This document shows, one piece after another, positions 35,845 through 47,689 of a stretch of 64,000 nucleotides of DNA (positions are counted from its first letter, which is position 1; the number at the start of each line of letters is the position of its first letter). Under the pieces are notes generated by a model that saw only the letters and a program-made list of their open reading frames with translations, searched no databases and was not told the origin of the DNA. The translations under genes and the position numbers were made by a program. Origin of the DNA: Castanea sativa (Eukaryota; Streptophyta; Magnoliopsida; Fagales; Fagaceae); NCBI RefSeq assembly GCF_040712315.1, contig NC_134013.1, forward strand, positions 18,573,001-18,637,000, given 5' to 3'.

Positions 35845-36355
35845 AAAATAATATAAATTAGCCAATAGAGAAGAGAGATAGATAATTAAAAATTAAGTAG
35901 CACCTTACTCCATCAAGTGCAAAAAAAAATTTGCAAAATTTTTGTATATAACACCCTAGATAAAGGCCTCTTTTTGGCATTTCATGTTCCAAAATATCAT
36001 CCGGTGTGTTTTAGCATCCGATTGCTCTTATATTAAAAGTTTATAATTGTTCATTTAATTTTATTTAGAACACAAATCAATCTCGAGATCAATACCAAAT
36101 GAACTTACATATTTAAGTTTTGTTCATTTTATTCTCAACCAAGCTTAAACTTGTTCACAAAATGCTTAATTAACTTACAAAGTGTTTACGGGCCTAATTA
36201 ATTTAATCTCAACAATATAATATAAATATACTAGCCTCTGAGCACACACGTGAGGCTTTTCTATTTTCTGGGTATATTTTAATAATTTGCAAGGAAAAAA
36301 AAAAAGAACACAGTTTGACGTCAAAGAAGAGAAATAAGTACCAAACAAGTCTAAA

Positions 36356-36637
36356 TTGTCATGTAGCAAGACAACCAAATACATATTGGTTGTTGGTGAG
36401 GAAATTGATGAAGCAGGAAGAGCCAGTGTCTTGAAATATCATCATGCCTACGGTGTGCCCTTCTTGATCTGGTGGAAGCATGATGTGAAGAGCACGGCTA
36501 TGAAAGTAACATGTCATTATCACAAATACACATTTGAGGGACATTTAATGCTATGTTATACTTTTGAGAATCTACCATCAAAAAATTCTCTTCAAGTTAT
36601 CAAGAAACTCCCAAATGCGACTTTGCCTTATCTATAG
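36356..36637 (+). other. Unsupported 93-codon ORF in the Helitron-like body
   Basis: An open frame without any motif or family that I recognise, inside repeat DNA. It is mentioned only because it is the longest frame in this 1-kb stretch. It is probably not a gene. Confidence 0.1.
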
Positions 36638-37408
36638 CCATTATTTTTTTAGAAGAAGAAGATGATGATGAAGGAGGAGGAGGAGAAGTCTAACTTGAAA
36701 CTAAAAAAAAATTCTGGATAAATAGTTCCTAAGAAGAAGTTAAAGAGCAGTTTAGATTATTAAATTTGAGAGTAAAGCAATTTGTTAGGAGTAAAACATG
36801 GGAGAGTGGAATTCAAGTAGTTTGTTAGGAGTAAAATGTGGGAGTGGAATTCAAACGTGGTAGGTTTTTTTTCAAAAATAAATTAAATGTCTCTTAAATA
36901 TATGTAGTTCAAATTACTTTTATAGACTTAATTATTTATTGTTTAGAGTAGTGCTTAACAAATTTAGGGGTAAGGTAAGTATGTGGGGAGTTTTTTAAGC
37001 TATTGAGAAGAAGTAGGAATTTATATCTAGTAAGACATTTCAATGTAGAAGTAGGAATTTAAATCAACGTAAAAGTAGGAGTTTATTATTTTAACGCAGA
37101 TGTAAGAATTTATTAATTTTGTCAATTTATTATTTTAACCCAATTTTTAAGTTTGAGGTAGGGGTATTTTTGACAATAAAAAAACAATAACTAACTTTCT
37201 TTTGCCAATTTACTATTTTAATCCTATTTTTAAATTTTTGGCTAATAAATTTAGGGGTATTTCTGACAGAAAAAAAAGCAATAACTAACTTTTTGAATCC
37301 TCTTAATATATACAGACGCAGATGTAGGAATTTATTATTTTTGTTAATTTACTATTTTAACTCCATTTTGAAGTTTTAGGTAGGGGTATGTTTTATAGTA
37401 AAAAAAGT

Positions 37409-38160
37409 TGTAAGTGCACAATTTGTACCCGGTCCGATTACTAAATGGACCCAGGCCCAAAGAGTCTTATACAATGAAATTTGTAGAGTATGACTTTGAA
37501 ATCTAGATTGGGGATATTGAAAAGTTGATAAACATGCTAGAATGCCGCAATCTATGCAAGTAATAGATGAATATGACAAAAAACTCTCCTCGGACGTAAG
37601 CCGATGACCACTTATATGGCATTTCTTTCTCTAAGCAAAAGATTACAATTTTTTAGTTTCTAAAAAAGGTCCCCCTCTTCTTTCCTCTCTTGTCTTCTTA
37701 TAACCTTCTTCTTCTTCCCTGTTTCATCCATGTGTAATACAGATCTTCCTCCTAGATACTTGTCCCATCTACCACCTTCTTAAAGTCTTCAAATAATAGC
37801 TGGAAAGTTGAATACTACTGTTCAGCGGTCATTTCTCCATTAATGCGGCCATGGAGGCCAGGGCCTTTAATGCGATGCTAGCAGCTTTTTCCTCAGATAT
37901 TTCCCACACGTTCCTCCTTCTAACGAGTGCTTGGAACATGCCTTTACCCAACAGATCTTCTAGAAGTCTGTCTCTAAATCCTTTAGCACGTCCCATGGCC
38001 TTTACTGGGCCCGTCCGAGGAGATACTCCTCCTCGGACAACTCTTCTGCCCCCTATAGTGCGGACTGGCCTGTGGGCCTCGAAGACTCTGATTGAACAGA
38101 CTTATACCAACTAACTAGGCCCAAGGCCCAAACGTGCATTTAAGCGTTTTTACCCCTACA
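37409..38160 (-). repeat. 3' LTR of element B
   Basis: 752 bp; on the minus strand it begins TGTAGGGGTAAAAACGC and ends AATTGTGCACTTACA, like the element A LTR end. It carries the hairpin motif TCATCGGCTTACGTCCGAGGA (minus strand, near 37587-37608). Confidence 0.9.
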
Positions 38161-38190
38161 ATAGCCCCTAAAAACTTCATTTTTCCCCCC
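38161..38190 (-). promoter_or_regulatory. Polypurine tract of element B
   Basis: On the minus strand GGGGGGAAAAATG and then AGGGGCTAT lead into the 3' LTR. AGGGGCTAT matches element A. Confidence 0.55.
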
Positions 38191-38658
38191 ATCCGAGAAG
38201 AGAAATGGAGTTTTGAACCAACAGCGCACCCTCCACACACTTTACAAACCGCCACACATGTAGGGGTCCTTTCGTTCCTTCAAAACCGCTTTTGACGCTT
38301 TGAAACCCGGAACACTCGCATTCATGACTGCAAGTTATGTCTTGTTCCCCACGTTCAACGGTGAGATACGCATCCAACGGTCCAGGTTCATTCTAAAAAA
38401 ATTGGGTGGGATAATTTTGATTCGAGGCCACCTCCCACACGCCAAAACGCCTAGGAAACCATATCTCTATCCATCCTTTCAGAAATCAATCAAATCTAAG
38501 AGTTAATCACTATCTTTCCTCTCAAGAAGCTTGTGAAGAATCGCCTAATTATTTCCTGTAAGTTCTCAACTTCCTTTACTCATTTCTCCTCGGCTTCTGT
38601 CCTCGGCCACCAACTAGACCCCTCCCCTTCTCTAAACTTTCATTCTCACTCCCACCAA

Positions 38659-41185
38659 ATGGGTAGATTTAAGTGTTTAGTAGATATCGACGCCGGTATG
38701 GAGGATTTTAGGACCAAATATCAAATTCTCCAAGACGTAGGCTTAAGATATTGCCCAGTAGAAGCCATAGGTAACTCTAGAAAAAAGGGAGAAGTTATCA
38801 TCCCCATTATCGCATTCCTAGAAGGTGGGATGACCCTTCCCATGAAAAACGTAACCAGCGAATACCTACGTAACCATAAGTTATGCCCAGATCAGTGCAC
38901 ACCCAATGTATTTAGAGTCTTAGGTTGTGTCGACGCTTTGAATGAACAAATGGGTCTGAACCTTACGTGGCACGACGTCGTTTACATGTACGAGTGCCAT
39001 AAACTTAAAAGCGTAGAATACTATCTTAAATCCAGATCTAGCATTGTTAGGCTCATATCCTGTCTTACTAAATCCAACAAAGGCATGAAAGACAACTATC
39101 TCATCGCCTCGAGAAACTGGTCTGACGGCCCTCACTGCCCAGTCGAATGGGGAGACCCAGGTGTGACTCTGTAGGAGTTAGATTCCCTAACCTGTGACTT
39201 AGTCCCATTAACTTTACCTTTTTTGGTTACATTGCATGTTACTACACCTTTCTTTGATATTTATTGCTGATTTAACCATGCTCATCTCCTTGGATTTTTT
39301 ACAGATAAACAATACGTACTGCCGCGTCTAAGTCTTTGTAGCATTGCAGACCTTAACCGCGTTCTTCGATCCGAAGTCTTTGTTAGCGAAGACCTATAAG
39401 TGAAAGCAACCCACCTGATATTAGGATACGATCCTTTATCAGACGATTTCCAAGAGATTGATAACGCGATCACCGCAGGAGACAAACGAGGCAGAAGGAT
39501 AGACGTTTCACGACGAGGCTTCCTTTTTGACCACGAACTCCTAGACGACCCCTCCATCATCCTATTCTCTCGCCCCATCGCAGCAATTCCTCTCTCGGCA
39601 CATTCCCAAACAACAGCCATCCGAGAAGAACCTGCGTCCTTACAACAATCGTTGGACGAGGAGATTGACCAGTTTTGCCTTGAAGAAGCTGAGAGACCTC
39701 GAGAGGATCAACTCGTCATCCTCTCGAACGAAGAGCACGTGCCTGCAGAAACTTTGGGCATAAAAGGTTTAATAATTGCACAGTCCGACTCTAGCTCCGA
39801 AGAAGACAACATGTCCACTCTTAGGAAGCTGATGTCCAAGAGGGGCACGAAAGCCTCTAAGAAGGACGCAGGTGAGTCACAGATCCCTCCCCCTCTGCCA
39901 CCACCCCTTCCTCCTTCTGATCCTAAGATTCCCATTCCGGAGCCTAAGAAGAAGAGGAAAAATGAGGCCGAGGAGGCCGATATGGAGAGGCAGAAGAAAC
40001 TAAAATAGCAACAACAACAACAGAAAGTAAGCAAAGGTAAGGGCCGTGCCTCTTCAGTAAAGAGTGGGGAGAACCGTGACCTGGCCGAGGTACTCCGTAC
40101 GTAGGCCAACTGGTCTCCCGAACTGAAGCTAGATGGGGCCCCAATCTCCTGCCAATCCAGCATCAGGGCGGTCCAGCAAGGACATGCCCATCACCTGGCT
40201 GAGGCTTTGGAACAGCCTCTTCTCCTACCAAAGGACATGGATGCCCTAGATAAGATGACTCAGCCACATCTTTTTCTTTCTCTAAAAAGGGACTTAGCTT
40301 TGGTGAGTGTCTCATGTTTACCCCCACCTTAATACTTTCATTACACTTTAGCGAAAAAATCGTTCGCATGTACTTTGAATTTGCTTTAATAATGCATTTA
40401 TTTTAATACTTTAACGTAGGCCATTCAAGAAGTCTTTGCTCCAGAAAAGTGGGTGGAAGACTCTCGAAAGAAAGCTGCAGCTGAATTTGAGGTCAGACAG
40501 GAGACCGATAAGTCCTTAGGCCAAGCCCTTGCAGAGAATGATAACCTGACCAAGTAGCTGACAGAGGAGAAGAGAGAGAGAGAGATGGTGCCGAGGCTAG
40601 CCTAAAAATGATAAGAACTCAGGTGGAGGGACAACGCAAACTTCTGCGTTAGAAGGACGAGGACTTGTCCAAAGCCCAACAAGAAAACTCCGACCTAAAG
40701 AAGGAGCTTGCTCGAATGAGGGAAGAGGCTCGTACCCTCAAGGAAAACATGGAGGCTGCAAAGAAGGCTGCTTACAAAGAAGGGGTTGAGGCGACAGAAA
40801 ATCAACTGACAAAGGAGTTCGTCGAGCTATGCCGGGAGTACTGCCAACAAGTGTGGGCGGAAGCTCTAAATGTGGCAGGGATTCCCACAACTTCCGAGTT
40901 GAGGAAGCCTGAGAACATTTGGCTTCCTCAGGACATCCAAGTGCTCGAAGAGCTTCCTCCTGTCGCACCTACCCCCGAGACAACGCCTTCAACGCATCCA
41001 TCCATGATTCCATTGCCCATTCCAACTCCTAAAGAACCTGCTGGTTCTAACAAAGAGAAGGAACAAGGCGACGGAGCCGAAAGTCTCAAAGCAAGAGTGC
41101 CGAGCCCAATGTTCCTCCACCAATGGCCAAAGACAAAGGAAAACAAGTCCATGCCTCATTCGAAGCAGAGCTAAAACAAACAGAG
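38659..41185 (+). pseudogene. Antisense ORF (aORF) of element B, three exons
   Basis: Runs opposite to gag-pol. Exon 1, 38659-39160 (MGRFKCLVDIDAGMEDF, LPMKNVTSEYLRNHKLC, FRVLGCVDALNEQMGLN, WHDVVYMYECHKL). Intron 39161-39304 is GT..AG and restores the frame. Exon 2, 39305-40302 (DLNRVLRSEVFVSED; a TAA at 39397-39399 where element A has Gln; then ILGYDPLSDDFQEIDNAI, acidic and PPPLPPPLPP stretches, PKKKRKNEAEEADM, SCQSSIRAVQQGHAHHL). Intron 40303-40419. Exon 3 from 40420 (AIQEVFAPEKWVEDSRKKAA, a coiled coil, CREYCQQVWAEALNVAGIPT). A few stops (39397, ~40006, 40555) break it. The intron positions agree with element A. Its N-terminal domain resembles proteins annotated in plants as transposon or retrotransposon-related; the function is not known to me. 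Confidence 0.78.
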
Positions 41186-41544
41186 GAGGACAGCAAAGCA
41201 AAATGGGCTGCCAGCACATCCAAGCAGGACCCCCCTACCAAGGCTTAAGGATTAGGCCACTTAGGACCCCTTTTCTTTACGTCATAAGTTTTTTGTATTT
41301 AGGACTTTCATTTTAACCTTTTTATTTTTATTTCCAATGTATCCATTGACAAAAATTAATGAGAAATGTGAAAGGTTTGATCTTCAACAGACTTTTAACC
41401 TTCAGTACAACAATACTACTTCGCTTCTCCTTAGCGCTAAATTACATGAGTGGAACAATTAACTCCACCCCCTTAATACATAGTAAAGTCTTTACAACAT
41501 TTCGATTAACAGTAACTTCAAATAAAAGTACATATACTCAGTAT

Positions 41545-42697
41545 CAAGGTTGTCAAAATCGGGATCCTACGTAGGATTGTGGGAGGTAGGTAGGATCGGA
41601 GATCGTAGGATCGGATCGTGGATCGTAAGATCCTACTTATTTTCAGATTTTAAGAAAAAAACTTATTTATAGTGGCTTTGTATGTTATATAATCACTTAA
41701 AATATGAATCCATCCATTAAAAAAAAATTGCATCATAAAATGTAATTTGCACGCACTACATCGTTCTTATGTCATTCTAACGAAGCAAAATATATTTAAC
41801 TTTTGACATAATGTATCTAAAAAGTTCAGTACATGTTTAATTAGCAACTAAGTACCAAAATATTATCTACACATATGGAAAGTTCGCTTAATTTTCTTTA
41901 TAGCCAAAGTAGACATTGTATATTTGTACTAGAGCTGCAAAAAAAAGACACCAAGATATAGAGCATGCTAAAAAAATCACACAGAGAATTCATCAAACAG
42001 GTTGTGTGCAATTCTAAACTACTAATTGTATTTACTAATATTTCTCAAAGATTGAAATACTAAAGATCCTGTTTCATATTTTTTCAAATTTTACTTAATT
42101 TAGTTAACAAAATAGAAAAATAAAAACCTTAAAAGCTTTGTCAAAATCATATACACAACACAACAATATGGAATCAAGCTATCAAAGTACAAATAAATGA
42201 TAAACTATTAAGTACTAACTACCAAAACAAATTACCAAAAAGCTTAAAGGCAGCGATGACTCACGGCAACATCATTGAGAGGGCTAAGAGGTGCTGAGTT
42301 TTTGACAGAGGGCTGAGGAGGCGCAGGACAGAGGTGCGTGTTGGAGCTTTGTGTTTCTAAATAGTTTAGGTTTTGTTTTTGAAAACGTTAAACTTATACC
42401 ATAGGTTTTTTTTGAGATTTTATGTTGATATAGGGGTAAATTTGGGACTTCAATTCATTATTGGGCTTCTAAAACCCGTTGGGCTTGTGGGTTTAGGTTT
42501 ACCTAAATGAATCCCACTTAAAAAAAAAAAAAAAAATTCAAGCCAAATGGTAGCATCGGTAGGATCTCATACGATCCTATACGATCCTACACTATCCTAA
42601 CATTTTTACGATCCTGCTACGATTTTAAACTTTTTGGTGAGGTGGGATCGTAAAATCGTGCGATTTTACTATCCGAATCGCGATTTTGACAACCATG
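41545..42697. mobile_element. hAT-like non-autonomous element inside element B
   Basis: The 1,153-bp segment starts CAAGGTTGTCAAAATCGGGA and ends with the reverse complement of CATGGTTGTCAAAATCGCGA. It is flanked by the 8-bp CTCAGTAT (41537-41544) and CTTAGTAT (42698-42705), one mismatch. An 8-bp duplication with a CA-starting ~20-bp TIR fits hAT. Subterminal regions are packed with GATCCTAC/GTAGGATCG units at both ends, possibly transposase-binding sites. The AT-rich middle has no transposase ORF. It separates the aORF from the 151-bp array. Confidence 0.75.
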
Positions 42698-42859
42698 CTT
42701 AGTATATATATGTAAATTATGCCTCAAAACCACAACATACGTAATACAGCAATACACAATCTAAAATTTAATTTAGCATTTAGTTTGGAGCATAAAGCAA
42801 TCCATCAAATTTACTGTGGCTCATCAATACATCAACACTCATGTGGTATGGTCTCTGCT

Positions 42860-43620
42860 AATTTCTCCAAAGTAGAGGGTCCGAGGACCCGACATAACTA
42901 AGGTTCTGTTTAACAGTCTATAGGATATCAATTTCCATGAGGTATGTGGTCCGAGGACTATGCACGAACAAGTTTCTATTTGATATTTATGAGTAGCGAA
43001 TTGAAATGTTAATTTCCCCAAAGTAGAAGGTCCAAGGACCTGACATAACTAAGGTTCTGTTTAACAATCAATAAGATATCAATTTCCACGAGGTATGTGG
43101 TCCGAGGACCATGCATGACCAAGTTTCTGTTTGATATTTATGAGTAGTGAATTGAAATGTTAATTTTCCCAAAGTAGAAGGTCTGAGGACCCGACATAAC
43201 TAAGGTTCTATTTAACAATCAATAAGATATCAATTTCCACGAGGTATGTGGTCCGAGGACATGCATGACCAAGTTTCTGTTTGATATTTATGAGTAGCGA
43301 ATTGAAATGTTAATTTCCCCAAAGTAGAAGGTCCGAGGACCCGACATAACTAAGGTTCTGTTTAACAATCAATAAGATATCAATTTCCACAAGGTATGTG
43401 GTCCGAGGACCACGCATGACCAAGTTTTTGTTCGATATTTATGAGTAGCGAATTGAAATGTTAATTTCTCCAAAGTAGAAGGTTCGAGGACCCGATATAA
43501 CTAAGGTTATGTTTAACAATCAATAAGATATTAATTTTCACGAGGTATGTGGTTCGAGGACCATGCATGACCAAGTTTCTGTTTGGTATTTAGCAATAAG
43601 TAAATCGAACTGCATAATGA
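42860..43620 (-). repeat. 151-bp tandem array of element B, about 5 units
   Basis: AGTAGAAGGTCCGAGGACC-type blocks start at 42871, 43022, 43173, 43323 and 43474. The unit is the reverse complement of the element A unit (TTAACAGAACCTTAGTTATG, CCAAAGTAGAAGGTCC). The same period with a different copy number shows expansion or contraction between the two subfamilies. Confidence 0.9.
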
Positions 43621-43654
43621 AAATTTGAATAACGAATGACAAAAGTGCTTTTTA

Positions 43655-45613
43655 TTAATAATAATACCTTCGCAGGTTATTTACATTCCAAGGGCGTTGT
43701 ACAATTTTTTCATCTAGATCAGCTAAGCGATATGACCTTATATCCGCTACAGAAATGATCCGGTATGGTCCTTCCCAATTTGGTGCTAGCTTTCCCCACG
43801 CTGGATTTTTGGAAGTACCCATGATTTTCCTCAACACCAAGTCCCCAGGTGCTAGTGGCCTTAACATCATATCCTCGTTTGAGCTTCTGCTGATAATAAG
43901 CCATTTGGACCATGGCGGCCTCTCGCCGTTCCTCAACCAGATCCAGGCTTCTTTCCAAGAGGCCATCATTATTTCCCGGGCTGAAAGAACTCATCCTTAA
44001 TGTGGGAAACCCAGATTCCAAAGGTATCACCGCCTCGGCCCCGTAAGTCATGGAGAAGGGTGTTTCTTTAGTGGATCTTTGCGGCGTAGTTCGATATGTC
44101 CACAAAATGTGTGGCAATTCCTCTACCTATCTACCCTTTGTGTCATCCAACCTCTTCTTAAGTCCACTAACTATAACTTTGTTAACGGCCTCGGCCTGCC
44201 CATTTCCCTAAGGATAAGCTGGAGTGGAGTATCTATTTGTGATGTCCAAGTCATTACAATATTTCCTGAAAGCTTTACTATCAAATTGCACGCCATTGTC
44301 TGAAATAAGTGTGTGAGGTAACCCAAATCTAGGGATAATGTTCTTCTAGATAAATTTCTTGGAGTCAACATCCCTAATATTTGATAAAGGCTCAGTTTCG
44401 ACCCACTTGGTAAAGTAATTAGTTTCCACAAGTAGCCACCTTTTGTTTCCCACAGCCCTCGACAAAAAGGCCCAACTATATCCAGTCCCCATTGAGTGAA
44501 TGACCAAGGACTAGACAAAGGATTAAAGATACTACCAGGCTGATGAATATTGGGAGCAAACCTTTGGCATTGGTCACATTTTCTTGCGTAGTCTTGAGCT
44601 TCTCTCTGCATATTGGGCCACCAATATCCCTGAGTTAGAGCTCTATGGGCTAAGGATCTCCCCCCAGAATGGCTCCCACAAATTCCCTCGTGCAATTCTT
44701 CCAAAAGTGCCTCCGTTGCTTCAGGATGTACATATAGCAGGTATGGTCCAGAAAAGGAGCGTTTATACAACTTCTGATTCTCGGACAACCAGAATCGAGG
44801 TGCCTTTCGACGAATTTTATCTGCTTCAGACTTCTCCTCGGGCAGAACATCGCTTTTTAGAAAAGTAACCACGGGGTCCATCCAGCTAGGTCCGGGCCTT
44901 ATTCGATGGATATGGACGGCACATGTGGTGGTTAAAGTCGGTTTCAACAAGTCTTCGACGAGGATAATCCTAGGCAAACATTGAGCCGAGGACATCGCCA
45001 AAGTGGCCAACGAGTCCACATGCGTGTTTCCATTTCTAGAAACATGCGAAAGGATGAAATGATCAAACTTGGATTGTAAACATTTGACCTGGGTCAGGTA
45101 CTCTTGCATTCTTGGATCCCTAGCCTCCATGGTCCCCGTCACTTGGCCCACAACTAATTGAGAATCCGAGGACATATGAATTGCCTTTCCCCTCATTCTC
45201 CGTATCATATCCATATCGACTAAGACAGCTTCGTACTCAGCCTCGTTATTAGTGGCCGAGAACGCTAATCTCAATGATTTCTCAATGGTAATTCCTTTAG
45301 CGGATACCAAAACAAGTCCAACGCCTGATCCCTTCTGGTTTGCTGCCCCATCAACATACGCTTTCCAAATTGGAGGGCCTTTGCATGTGATCATGCCAAC
45401 TGATTTTTCATCCACGTGCGATTCCTTTGCAGTTTCTTTTAATAATGGTTCGACGAATTTTGCCACCAAATCAGCGAGAACCTGGCCCTTCATTGAGGTG
45501 CGTGGCATATATTTGATATCGAAAGCTCCCAGAATAGTTCCCCATTTGGCTACCCTCCCCGAGTAGTTAGCGCTTCGTAATACTGACTTGAGAGGCAATT
45601 GAGTTAAAACCAC
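43655..45613 (-). pseudogene. RNase H and integrase of element B
   Basis: From 45613 downwards: MVLTQLPLKS (end of RNaseH_2), DIKYMPRTSMKGQVLADLV, AYVDGAANQKGSGVGLVLV, NNEAEYEAVLVDMD, SSDSQLVVGQVTG, then the integrase zinc finger (HEGICGSHSGGRSLAHR, CDQCQRFAPN) and WGLDIVGPFCRG. A frameshift near 44445 shifts the core. SDNGVQFD, with the catalytic Asp, is retained in another frame. The last part (44117-43655) carries PHILWTYRTTPQRST, NWEGPYRIISV and WNVNNLRRYYY with one further frameshift. RNase H and most of the integrase are better preserved than in element A. Confidence 0.87.
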
Positions 45614-46822
45614 GACGGTGTGGGATTTGAAGTAGTGAGAAAGCTTTCATGTAGCATGGACTACGGCCAGAATTGCCTTCTCTAAAGGCAAATAACACAC
45701 CTCAGCTTCATTTAAAGATTTACTAACATAATAAACTGGTCTTTGTATACCATCGTCGTCCCTTATCAGAACCAAGCTAACTGTATGGATAGCTACAGCT
45801 GGTATGCAAACAGGATTTCATCGACCTCTGGCCGAGACATGATGGGTGGCCGAGAAAGATATTCTTAAGTTGCTGAAAAGCTAAGGCGCACTCCTCGGAC
45901 CATTGGAATCCTTTCCACTTATTTAACAATTGGAAAAAGATCTACACCTATCAGCGGACGGAGAGATAAATCTGCTGAGAGCAGCAGTCATCCCAATCAA
46001 TTTCTGAACTTCCTTCGGATTCCGAGGAGGTTGCAAGCCCTGAATGACTCTGACCTGTGCCGGATTTACCTCTATTCCTCTATGAGTCACCATGTAGCCT
46101 AGGAACTTTCCAGAGCCCACCCCAAAAGATTATTTTGAGGCGTTAAGGCGCAGCTTGTACTTCCTAAGTGTTTGAAAGGTGTCGTCCAAATCTTTCACAT
46201 GCATAGGTACTGTCTTACTCTTCACAACCATATCATCCATATATACCTCAATGGTCTTCCCAAGCTGCGATTTGAACATCCTGGTCATCATCCTTTGGTA
46301 AGTAGCCCCTGCATTTTTCAAACCGAATGGCATCACTTTATAGTGATAATTTCCCGTAGGAGTAATGAAGACAGTCTTTTACTGATCACCCAACGCCAAA
46401 GGTATTTGGTAATAACCTTGGAAGGCATTTAAAAAACTCATCCGAGGATGCCTAACCGTAGCATCCACTAGCTGATCGATGCGAGGCATTGGGAACGAGT
46501 CTTTTGGGCAGGCTCTGTTTAGGTCTGTGAAGTCCACACATACTCTCCACTTTCCGCTCTTCTTTTTTACTACGACAGTGTGCGCCAACCATTCTAGGTA
46601 GAAAACTTCTTTAATAGCTCCAACCCTTTTAAGCTTGAGCACCTCTTCTTTGACGGCCTCGGCATGTTCTTTCGAAGAACACCGAGGTGGTTGCCTGCTG
46701 GGAATAACGGCAGGGTTGACGTTCAAATGATGGAAAATGAAACTTGGGTCAACCCCCGGAGCCTTATAGGGATCCCATGCAAAAACATCGATATTGTTCT
46801 TCAAAAATATCACCAATTCCAT
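45614..46822 (-). pseudogene. Reverse transcriptase of element B
   Basis: 46822-46379: FAWDPYKAPGVDPSF, KKKSGKWRVCVDFTDLNRAC, PMPRIDQLVDATVRHPRMS. After a TAA at about 46376-46378: MMPFGLKNAGATYQRMM and the catalytic YMDDMVVKSK (46336-46130; YMDD here, YVDD in element A). Then FLGYMVTHRGIEVNPAQ, PPRNPKEVQKLIGMTAALSR (46120-45923). The RNase H start follows with frameshifts (45640-45900). All RT blocks are present in order, interrupted by two stops and small indels. Confidence 0.87.
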
Positions 46823-46957
46823 CTTCTCTTGGTGTGGTAGCCGTATCCCAACTTAAAAGAACTTTTCGGGGTCATTATTTATGAGAAATATTTCCAACTC
46901 TTCACATGTGGTCTCCTCTGCTGTCACCGCACCTGGCGCATCCAGAGTTGTTAATTG

Positions 46958-47602
46958 CTATAAGTCTTCCACAGCCGAGGTTGAGGATTCTGATTCGGCT
47001 TGATGCAGCACTGTGGCCGATATGCATTGCCTTGCTACTGATTGGCTACCAAGAATTTCTTCAATCAATTCACCCGAGGGAAATTTTACTTTAACATGTA
47101 AAGTAGAGGAGACAACACCTAGGGCATGCAGCCAAGGCCTGGCGACGATGGCCGTGTATGGAGAATATGCGTCAACCACAATGAAATCTACATCAACCGT
47201 TTTTGGGCCCGACTGTACGGGCAAACGAATTTGTCCCTTCGGTATGACACCCTTCCCTTTAGAGCTTATCAATGTCGAATCATAGGGAGTGAGATCCTTC
47301 AGCCCTAACTTAAGCCCCTTGAATAAGTCAGGGTACATAATATCCGCACTGTTACCCTGATCGACCATCACCCTCTTGACGTCATAATTCCCTATCCTCA
47401 ATGTGACCATCAGGGCATCGTCATGTGGTTGAATAGTCCCAACCTTATCCTCTTCAAAGAATCCCAAAATAGGCGTACTCCCTTTGATCCTCTTCGGCCT
47501 CGAGCCAGACTCCTCGGCCTGGGAATGTGACATCGACATCACCTTTGTAGGACATGAACCAAGCCTGTCAGGTGCAGCAAAGATGACATTAATCGTTCCC
47601 AA
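46958..47602 (-). pseudogene. Aspartic protease region of element B
   Basis: A 214-codon open stretch with GNYDVKRVMVDQGNSADIMY (protease active site in the DQGxSAD form usual for Tat elements), LISSKGKGVIPKGQIRLPV, DFIVVDAYSPYTAIVARPWL and FPSGELIEEILGSQSV. It looks intact as a domain. It would process Gag-Pol in virus-like particles. Confidence 0.8.
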
Positions 47603-47689
47603 GGGCTACCGAGATGAGTTGTTCTTCTGATTATTTGAACCTGAATGATTTCCTTGTCCGTTGGGTTGATACAGGTGCTGTTTCAATTT

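Noticed and set aside
36356..36637. 93-codon ORF as a small gene
   Set aside because: No recognisable domain, inside repeat DNA, and no splice or promoter evidence.
38659..39174. A host gene for a plant mobile-domain-like protein
   Set aside because: It lies between the LTRs of element B and has a homologue at the same place in element A, so it belongs to the retrotransposon.
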